From Microbacterium sp. VKM Ac-2870 (GTDB lineage: Bacteria > Actinomycetota > Actinomycetes > Actinomycetales > Microbacteriaceae): a DNA stretch of 64,000 bases. Below the pieces are notes generated by a model, which was not told where the DNA came from, ran no database searches, and was given only the letters and a program-made list of their open reading frames with translations. Both the position numbers and the translations under genes were made by a program. Of this stretch, positions 1-6,136 are shown in pieces (positions within the stretch are counted from its first letter, which is position 1; every line of letters begins with the position of its first letter). Location of the stretch: the NCBI RefSeq assembly GCF_015350795.1, contig NZ_JADKSH010000002.1, positions 1 to 64,000 of the forward strand, given 5' to 3'.

Positions 1-232
1 CATCGGCGGTGAACTCCCGGCGCACGAGATCGTCGTGGACCGGCGGGCCAGGGCGTCGACCCTTCCCGCGGCGGCGTCTGCCGAACGCAGACCACCATCC
101 GTTGTCACGGCAGATCCGCCACGCCGTCCGCTCCGCCATCGTTTCACCCGCGTTGCAGGCCTCGTCGAGGAGGAACCGGTAACCGAACTCCGGATCGTCG
201 CGATGCGCGTCGAAACGCTTCCACTCCACTCG
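1..232 (-). pseudogene. IS3-family transposase (OrfB) remnant, runs off left edge
   Basis: Read on the minus strand in the frame that covers 232 to 1, the sequence encodes a stretch typical of IS3-family OrfB transposases: WKRFDAHRDDPEFGYRFLLDE, then ERTAWRICRDNGWWSAFG, then GPPVHDDLVRREFTAD. Other frames here are shadows. The frame is closed upstream by TAA at 265-263 and has no convincing start, so the N-terminus is missing. The part with the DDE catalytic residues would lie left of the window, so whether the rest is intact is unknown. It sits inside the probable island that ends near 1523. Confidence 0.8.
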
Positions 233-339
233 GGGAGTACATGCCCGGGGTCTCGCAGCCTGTTACTCAAGGGTGGTCTCTCGGGCGCGGGCAGCACGAG
301 TCGACGTCCTCGTCCGCTCCGACGTCTACCCTCTCGCGT

Positions 340-861
340 ATGAGTCACTGGGCCGCGTCGACGAGGGGATACCCGGCGTATGGTGCACCTCAGGCGTCCG
401 GTGATGCACAGTTTGGGGACCTGGGCGCGCGGGGCCTGGATCTCGCCGCCCTTTGGGAGTACTTCCGCGACGTCGTTCGGCCGGGCTATACAGGAGCTGT
501 ACAGAGCCTCTTCGCAAGTTGGGTGGGCAGCGCGAACATTGGCTCCTTCGGGAATCAGGACTTGTTGGCCGACGTCGACGCGTACCTTTGCGCGAACCGC
601 GTCATCGGACACGAGTATCGCCCCGTGTCGGATATCGTGCGCGAGATAGAGTGTGGTGTTGTTCTCAGGTTCGAGAGCTTTGTTAATGAAAGATTCGGGA
701 GTCGGGCCAACGTGATCAGTTCAGTCAAGAGTCTCTTCAGTACATCCAACCTGGTTACCTCGATACCCGTCATTCTGAAGTCTGGTCTCCCACTTCCGGC
801 GGGCTCCGACCTGCAAGGGGTGGCGGATGGGTTCGCTGACGCATTGTACGCGCGTGTCTGA
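340..861 (+). CDS. Hypothetical protein, orphan gene of the left-end island
   Basis: I do not recognise this protein. From ATG 340 it is 173 residues; an in-frame ATG at 241 would add 33 residues of low-complexity Ser/Thr-rich sequence that overlaps the transposase remnant, so I prefer 340, although no ribosome-binding site is visible at either. No signal peptide or membrane segment is evident. The middle reads GSANIGSFGNQDLLADVDAYL and the C-terminal half is weakly hydrophobic. Base composition is lower in GC than the rest of the window, with codons such as TTT, TTA, AAA and AGA that its neighbours avoid, which suggests transfer. Its stop overlaps the start of the next gene by 8 nt, so the two are probably translated together. 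The arrangement resembles a soluble effector with a membrane immunity partner, but nothing in the sequence proves that. Confidence 0.55.
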   Translation: MSHWAASTRGYPAYGAPQASGDAQFGDLGARGLDLAALWEYFRDVVRPGYTGAVQSLFASWVGSANIGSFGNQDLLADVDAYLCANRVIGHEYRPVSDIVREIECGVVLRFESFVNERFGSRANVISSVKSLFSTSNLVTSIPVILKSGLPLPAGSDLQGVADGFADALYARV

Positions 862-1369
862 AGTCACGCCGCACGGTAGGCAATTCTCGCCATTCTTGGT
901 ACTTAGTTTTTTAGCGGTTTTCTCAGTCGCGATGACGCCAACCTCGTGGTGGGCGCTAGTTGCCGACACTGCTGCGCCATCATTTGCCATTAGGACGATG
1001 CGGATCACCGCCGTGTGGCTTGTTGCCTTCATCGGTCCGCTCACGGTGTACCTAGTGTCTTGCCCTCGAGGGCAGAGAAAATATGTCCTTCTGTCGAGGG
1101 CGGCCGCGGGTCGGTGGGCCCCGCTCTTCGCCATAGCCATGGCTCTATGGTTTGCGTTCGTGTTGTGGCTGGGGATTATTGGTACCGGTGTTCGACTGAG
1201 CGCTGTGGCCTTCGCGCTGGTGCTCACCTGTGCCAGTTTTATGACGCCGGTGTCATTGATCGGCGCAGCTTCTGGCCAGCGGTGGCTAACATGGATGCTG
1301 CCATCGTCTCTTCTAGCTCTGTCGATTGGCGCGTACTTTGTTCTCAGCCATGAGGTATTCGGCGCGTAG
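854..1369 (+). CDS. Hypothetical multi-pass membrane protein
   Basis: The GTG at 854 overlaps the TGA of the upstream gene (859-861), giving a 171-residue protein that begins MSEVTPHGRQ. An upstream in-frame ATG at 827 is also possible. Four or five hydrophobic segments are visible at roughly residues 11-35, 52-74, 92-115, 117-140 and 147-166, with a short basic loop (CPRGQRKY) after the second. No family is recognised. Lower GC and unusual codons match its partner gene, so both probably arrived with the same element. The 8-nt overlap implies translational coupling; a role as immunity or anchor partner of the upstream protein is only a guess from the layout. Confidence 0.6.
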   Translation: MSEVTPHGRQFSPFLVLSFLAVFSVAMTPTSWWALVADTAAPSFAIRTMRITAVWLVAFIGPLTVYLVSCPRGQRKYVLLSRAAAGRWAPLFAIAMALWFAFVLWLGIIGTGVRLSAVAFALVLTCASFMTPVSLIGAASGQRWLTWMLPSSLLALSIGAYFVLSHEVFGA

Positions 1370-1497
1370 TGGGTAAATGAATCGGCCTGACTTTCGTTCC
1401 GTTCTTCACGTAAGGATGGAAAAATACGGGTGTTAATACAGCTCAGATGGGGCGTTCGTGGGCTGTTTAGCCGCGTATTTCAGGGGCGGGAGGACAC

Positions 1498-1523
1498 GGG
1501 TTCAAATCCCACCGTCACCGCCA
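1498..1523 (+). repeat. 3' end of a tRNA-Ser, probable attachment site (att) of an integrated element
   Basis: These 26 bases match the T-loop, T-stem 3' side, acceptor strand and CCA end of an actinobacterial tRNA-Ser (GGGTTCAAATCCCACC, then CGTCACC, then GCCA). Upstream of position 1498 the match stops: the 5' side of the T-stem is broken and no anticodon arm or 5' acceptor strand is present. A lone tRNA 3' end like this is what remains at the distal end of an integrative element that used the tRNA gene as its target. On this reading the intact tRNA-Ser copy and the integrase lie left of the window. Confidence 0.7.
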
Positions 1524-1528
1524 CGTAG

Positions 1529-1573
1529 AACCCCCGCAGATCCCTGAGAAACACTGGGATCGCGGGGGTTTCT
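1529..1573 (+). terminator. Strong intrinsic terminator behind the tRNA-Ser fragment
   Basis: AACCCCCGC pairs with GCGGGGGTT, and inside it GATCCC pairs with GGGATC around an 11-nt loop; the stem is followed by TTTC. It lies 5 nt after the CCA of the tRNA-Ser remnant, so it is probably the original terminator of that tRNA gene. The near-symmetrical A/T ends could also let it stop the minus-strand EamA gene that ends at 1596. Confidence 0.8.
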
Positions 1574-1595
1574 TCACTCGTGGTCATCGCTTTCT

Positions 1596-2483
1596 CTACA
1601 ACGAAGCGAGTACTGCGCTCGCGGCGAGTGCGAGGGCGAGGCCTGCTGTCTGCAAGAGTGAGAGCCTTTCTCGCAGGACGATGGCCGCGAGGATGATCGT
1701 GCCGATCGGGTAGAGAGCGTTGAGAACGCTGACAACCGGCAGGGCGGTCGCAGAGTCTCCGGAGTGTAGTGCGGCTTGGATCAAGATGTTGGCTAAGGCG
1801 TCGAGGACGCCGCAGACGGCGACGAGGGGCCATATGCCGCGGGTTCTGCCGCGGACCCCGCGGAATGTCTCTCGTGTTGTGCCCCACCTCGCATGCAGTG
1901 AGTGGACGCCGACGCCAGCCCACATCACTGCGATTTGTACGATGCGTGCGACGACGAGCGGCGCGAGCCCGTCTGCGGGGGAGGTCGCCGAGTAGGCGAG
2001 GACGAGACCTCCGAACCCGCAGCCGGCGATTGTGGCGGTGACAAGACCGCGGCCTGTGAGGCGCGCACCGGATGGATCTCTCACGATGCCGACGAGCACC
2101 ACTGCGACGATCGCGGTGATGATCGCTCCGACGCCGAGCCCGCTCAGTCGCGAACCCAGAAACAGCACGCCGGTGGCGACCGGCAGAACCACGGAGATCA
2201 CCGAGGTGAAGGGGGAAAGCACGCTCATCGGGCCGACAGAGAGGGCGGTGTAGAGCATGAGCACGCCAACCGATCCTGAAATGCCCGCAACGCTCCCCCA
2301 GAGCAGTGCGCTTGCGCTGAACGTGCCGCCGAGAAGAGCAAGGCCGATGACGAGCGGTACGAGACCGACTACGGCCACCCAGACGGTGACGATGATGGGC
2401 GGGACTCTTCGAGATGCCAGGCCGCCGAGGAAGTCGGCGAATCCGTAGGCGAGCGCGCCCGTCAAGCCGAGGATCACGGTCAT
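1596..2483 (-). CDS. EamA/DMT-family transporter
   Basis: This is a 295-residue inner-membrane protein with about ten hydrophobic segments arranged as two repeats of the EamA (drug/metabolite transporter) fold, beginning MTVILGLTGALAYGFADFLGG. Members export small metabolites or act as permeases; the substrate here is not known. I chose ATG 2483 because AGGAG lies 6 nt upstream (AGCGAGGAGATCCCC) and the longer reading back to 2597 adds a basic, non-conserved leader. It is transcribed away from the MOSC gene, with which it shares a 113-bp promoter region, and is the first chromosomal gene right of the putative att site. Confidence 0.85.
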   Translation of the reverse strand: MTVILGLTGALAYGFADFLGGLASRRVPPIIVTVWVAVVGLVPLVIGLALLGGTFSASALLWGSVAGISGSVGVLMLYTALSVGPMSVLSPFTSVISVVLPVATGVLFLGSRLSGLGVGAIITAIVAVVLVGIVRDPSGARLTGRGLVTATIAGCGFGGLVLAYSATSPADGLAPLVVARIVQIAVMWAGVGVHSLHARWGTTRETFRGVRGRTRGIWPLVAVCGVLDALANILIQAALHSGDSATALPVVSVLNALYPIGTIILAAIVLRERLSLLQTAGLALALAASAVLASL

Positions 2484-2596
2484 GGGGATCTCCTCGCTGG
2501 CGGCGCGCCGCCACCGGTCATAGAAGCCGAATTTGTTGCTGACAAGTGTGAGGGATCTTCGCTCGTCACGTCGAGCGACCGCGTTTTCTTGGCACA

Positions 2597-3145
2597 ATGA
2601 AGCCCATGCGCCCTCGTGTCGTCGCCGTTCATTCCAGCGCCACGCACAGCTTCAGCAAGAGCTCCCGTGAGTCGATCACTCTCCTCGAGGGCCTCGGCGT
2701 CGACGGTGACGCGCACTGCGGTCCGACGGTGCAGCACCGCTCGCGGGTCGCGGCCGACCCGTCGCAGCCGAACGTGCGGCAAGTGCACCTGATTCACGGC
2801 GAGTTGTTCGATGCGCTCCGCGACGCAGGACACCCCGTCGCCCCCGGAGACCTCGGCGAGAACATCACCACACGCGACGTGGACCTGTTGTCGTTGCCGG
2901 TCGGCGCCCGCTTGACCGTGGGAGATGCGGTCGTGACCATCACCGGCCTTCGCAACCCCTGCCAGCAGATCAACGACTTCCAGCCCGGGCTTCTCAAGGA
3001 GGTCGTGACCACCGACGATGACGGACACGTCATCCGCCTCGCGGGCGTGATGGGCATCGCCTCGCGCGGCGGTGAGGTGGTGGCGGGCGACGCAATCTCC
3101 GTCGACCTTCCGCCGCTGCCCCACTTCCCCCTGACCCGCGTGTGA
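2597..3145 (+). CDS. MOSC-domain protein
   Basis: The 182-residue protein is a stand-alone MOSC domain (C-terminal domain of molybdenum-cofactor sulfurases). Visible family features are SRESITLLEGLGVDGDAH near the N-terminus, QVHLIHGELFD, GDLGENITTRDVDL and the conserved cysteine in GLRNPCQQIN at about residue 120. Such single-domain proteins are thought to handle sulfur or cofactor groups with an exposed cysteine; YiiM-type members reduce N-hydroxylated compounds. No Shine-Dalgarno sequence is clear before ATG 2597 or the alternative ATG 2606, so the mRNA may be leaderless. It is divergent from the EamA gene and convergent with the TetR gene. Confidence 0.85.
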   Translation: MKPMRPRVVAVHSSATHSFSKSSRESITLLEGLGVDGDAHCGPTVQHRSRVAADPSQPNVRQVHLIHGELFDALRDAGHPVAPGDLGENITTRDVDLLSLPVGARLTVGDAVVTITGLRNPCQQINDFQPGLLKEVVTTDDDGHVIRLAGVMGIASRGGEVVAGDAISVDLPPLPHFPLTRV

Positions 3146-3242
3146 GCGCGCCGCCGGATCTCATGCGCTGTTTCGCCGTCTCGGCCGTACGCCCGGCATC
3201 CCCACCCCGATCAGCGACGGACCCGGCTGACCCCGCGCGCGA

Positions 3243-3878
3243 TCAGTCTCGTGTTGCCCCGCGCGGTCGCGCGGAAGCGATGAGCATGTCGAGTCCCAGC
3301 TCGAACGCCCGCGACGCGACCGGGTCGGCCGGATCTTCGTCGGCGAGGGTCGCGAACGCGGCGGCGAAGCGCGGGACATCCGCCTCCTGACCGGTCGGAT
3401 CGAAGACGACTGTGGGGCCGGACATGTCGAGCACGCTGCCGAGGATGAACGACTCGAACGCGGTCAGCAGGGGCAGCACATCGCGGCTCTCCCAGCCCGC
3501 TTTCTCGGCGGCGACGGTGAAGTCCTCGTAGCTCGCGAGCAGCACCGGAGCCGAGACGCGGTGGGTCATCAGCAGCGGGATGGCCCGCGCATGACGCGCG
3601 AACGCCCGACGATACGACCGTGCCCACGCGCGCAGGCCGTCCTCCCATTCGAGTTCGCGGAGGGGCCGTGCGTCGATGTTCGCCGATACGAGGGCGCGTA
3701 CGTCTTCGATCATCGCGGCGCGATTGGGCACGTGGTTGTAGAGGGATGCGGGATTCACGCCGATCCGCGCCGCCACCCGGCGGATGCTGGCGCCGTCTGC
3801 CCCCTGCCGGTCGACGAGCGCGAGCGCCGTGCGGGCGATGAGTGCTCGGCTGAGCAGGGGTTGCGGCGGTCGGGCGAT
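3243..3878 (-). CDS. TetR-family regulator, probable ATC start codon
   Basis: The protein has an N-terminal helix-turn-helix (VAARIGVNPASLYNHVPNRAAM) and a C-terminal ligand-binding region of the TetR_C type. A GTG at 3776 would cut off the first two helices. The frame stays open upstream and reads ARPPQPLLSRALIARTALALVDRQGADGASIRR, which is the normal start of such regulators, preceded by ATC at 3878-3876 with GAGGAGG 6 nt upstream. No ATG, GTG or TTG exists between there and the upstream stop, so ATC is the likely start (211 residues). It is divergent from the amidase operon and probably controls it; low expression from ATC would suit a repressor. Confidence 0.75.
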   Translation of the reverse strand: MARPPQPLLSRALIARTALALVDRQGADGASIRRVAARIGVNPASLYNHVPNRAAMIEDVRALVSANIDARPLRELEWEDGLRAWARSYRRAFARHARAIPLLMTHRVSAPVLLASYEDFTVAAEKAGWESRDVLPLLTAFESFILGSVLDMSGPTVVFDPTGQEADVPRFAAAFATLADEDPADPVASRAFELGLDMLIASARPRGATRD

Positions 3879-3962
3879 GGCGTGCCTCCTCTGTCTGGGC
3901 CCAGCGTACGCACCCGAGGCGCGGCACGTCTTGCCGCCGCACTACTCTTCCACCCGTAAAAC

Positions 3963-3977
3963 AAACGGTGTATGTTT
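3963..3977 (+). promoter_or_regulatory. Possible TetR operator in the regulator-amidase intergenic region
   Basis: AAAC and GTTT form an inverted repeat around 7 nt (AAACGGTGTATGTTT) in the only AT-rich patch between the divergent genes. The arms are short, so this is a weak candidate for the binding site of the adjacent TetR regulator. Confidence 0.25.
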
Positions 3978-4045
3978 CATCTCGTGCGCGGGCGCCCGAG
4001 CCCGGCGCTCCCGCCGATAGCCCGTCGACCAGGAGAATGAGCCCC

Positions 4046-6073
4046 ATGGACGCGCCCCGCTTCACCGTCGTCGACGCCGACATCGACGCGCTGAGCGCCG
4101 CACTGGACGACGGCACGGTGACCAGCGTCGAGCTGGTCGCCCGCTACCTCAACCGCATCGCGTACTACGACCGCGCCACCATCGCCCTGAACGCCGTGCC
4201 CGTGCTCAACCCGCTCGCCTTCGCCGAGGCCCGCGCCTCAGACGAACGTCGCGCACGCGGGCAGTCCCGGGGAGCGCTCGACGGCATCCCGTTCACGGCC
4301 AAGGACAGCTACCGTGTGCGCGGACTCACCGTGGCGGCCGGCTCCCCCGCCTTCGCCGACCTCATCGCCGGAGACGACGCCTTCGCCGTCGAACGACTGC
4401 GGGCAGCGGGCGCGGTCTTCCTCGGGCTGACCAACATGCCGCCGATGGCTGCCGGCGGCATGCAGCGCGGCGTGTACGGCCGCGCCGAATCGCCCTACAA
4501 CGCCGACTACCTCACCGCCGCCTTCGGGTCGGGCTCATCCAACGGCTCGGGAACGGCAACCGCGGCGAGCTTCGCGGCGTTCGGGCTCGGCGAGGAGACG
4601 TGGTCGTCGGGGCGCGCCCCGGCATCCAACAACGCTCTCGTCGCCTACACGCCGTCGCGCGGGGTGATCTCGGTGCGCGGTAACTGGCCGCTCGTGCCCA
4701 CGATGGACGTCGTGGTGCCTCACACGCGTTCCGTCGCCGACCTGGCGCACGTGCTCGACGCCGTGGTCGTGGACGACGACCGCACCGACGGTGACTTCTG
4801 GCGCACCCAGCCCTGGATCGAGCTCCCCCGCCCGTCCGAGATCCGCCCGGTGTCCTTTCTCGCGCTCGACGACCGGCCGCTGGCGGGACTGCGCCTCGCC
4901 GTTCCGCGTCTGTATATCAACGCCGACCCCGACAGCGCCTACCCCATCCGCACACGCGAGAGCGTCATGCGGCTGTGGCGCCAGCTGCGATCGGAGCTCG
5001 AAGCGGCCGGCGCCGAGGTCGTCGAGACGGCGTTTCCCGTCGTCGAGAACTACGAGAAGCTCCACGCGGACTCCCGCGACCTCGTCGACCGTGGATTCGT
5101 CCCCCGCGACTACCTCGCCACGGAGGTCGGCGATCTGTCGGCCTGGGCGTTCGACGACTTCTTGCGGGCAAACGCCGACCCGACGCTGCACCGGCTCGCG
5201 GATGTCGATGCCGCGAAGATCTTCCCGCATCCCGTCGGAGCACTTCCCGATCGCTACGGTGTGCTGCCCTTCGACATCGCCTACGACCTGGCCGACTACG
5301 TGGCCCGCGCCGCCGAAGGCATCCCCGACTGGCGCGACAGTGCGACGATCGAAGCCGGGCTGCGCGGCCTCGAGCGCGCGCGCCGCGAGGATCTCGAACA
5401 ATGGCTGGCCGATGAAGCCATCGACGCGGTCATCTTCCCCGCGGCAGCCGATGTCGGCCCTGCGACCGCCGACGTCGACCCGGATGCCGCGGAGGCGGCC
5501 TGGCGCAACGGCGTGTGGGTCTCCAACGGCAACCTCGTGCCGCGCCACCTGGGCCTTCCCACCGTCACCGTGCCGATGGGGCTGCTGGACGACATCGGCA
5601 TGCCTGTCGGACTCACCATCGCGGGTGCCGCCTACACCGACGTCGACCTCGTCCGCCTGGCCGCCGCGATCGAGCGGCTCGCGCGGCGACGCGTGCCGCC
5701 CCCGCGCACGCCCGCGCTGGCCGACGAAGCCCCGTTCGCGACCGCGATGCCGGTCGGTACGACGACGATCGCGGTGCGGATCGACGACGTGAGCGTCTCC
5801 GCGTCGTCGGATGGCGGGCTCCTGGTGACCGTCACGGCGGCGGCGACGGGCGCGGACGAGCTCGAGTTCGCGGCATACATCGACGGTGTGCGCGTCGACG
5901 CCTCGTCGGCGGGGGGTCGGCTCACGGCGCGGCGCACGGTCGATGCCGAGTCGTACACCCGACCCCACAGCGAGTGGCGCGAACCGTATGGTCCTCTTGT
6001 GGTCGTCGTCGCCCGGGCGGCCGACGGAAGTGTCGCCGGCGCGTTCGGGACGACCTCGGCACGCCCGCTCTGA
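4046..6073 (+). CDS. Amidase-signature family hydrolase with C-terminal extension
   Basis: The enzyme (675 residues from ATG 4046; AGGAG lies 10 nt upstream, and ATG 4037 is too close to it) belongs to the amidase signature family, which uses a Ser-cisSer-Lys triad to hydrolyse amides. The lysine is about residue 86 (FTAKDSY), the bridging serine about 164 (GSGSSNGSG) and the nucleophile about 188 in GEETWSSGRAPAS, which replaces the usual DTGGSIRxPA. About 110 residues after the catalytic domain look beta-rich and are not part of standard amidases. It is the first gene of an operon with a kinase/aminotransferase and agmatine deiminase. One possible role is hydrolysis of an N-carbamoyl or amide intermediate; this is inference. 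Confidence 0.85.
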   Translation: MDAPRFTVVDADIDALSAALDDGTVTSVELVARYLNRIAYYDRATIALNAVPVLNPLAFAEARASDERRARGQSRGALDGIPFTAKDSYRVRGLTVAAGSPAFADLIAGDDAFAVERLRAAGAVFLGLTNMPPMAAGGMQRGVYGRAESPYNADYLTAAFGSGSSNGSGTATAASFAAFGLGEETWSSGRAPASNNALVAYTPSRGVISVRGNWPLVPTMDVVVPHTRSVADLAHVLDAVVVDDDRTDGDFWRTQPWIELPRPSEIRPVSFLALDDRPLAGLRLAVPRLYINADPDSAYPIRTRESVMRLWRQLRSELEAAGAEVVETAFPVVENYEKLHADSRDLVDRGFVPRDYLATEVGDLSAWAFDDFLRANADPTLHRLADVDAAKIFPHPVGALPDRYGVLPFDIAYDLADYVARAAEGIPDWRDSATIEAGLRGLERARREDLEQWLADEAIDAVIFPAAADVGPATADVDPDAAEAAWRNGVWVSNGNLVPRHLGLPTVTVPMGLLDDIGMPVGLTIAGAAYTDVDLVRLAAAIERLARRRVPPPRTPALADEAPFATAMPVGTTTIAVRIDDVSVSASSDGGLLVTVTAAATGADELEFAAYIDGVRVDASSAGGRLTARRTVDAESYTRPHSEWREPYGPLVVVVARAADGSVAGAFGTTSARPL

Positions 6074-6136
6074 TCGACCGACTGCCCGCGTGTCGCGCAC
6101 ACCGCAAGACCGCCGAATGAACCCGAGGAACAAGCC

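Noticed and set aside
1440..1523. Possible complete tRNA gene
   Set aside because: Only the 3' 26 bases match; no 5' acceptor strand, D-arm or anticodon arm can be folded upstream.
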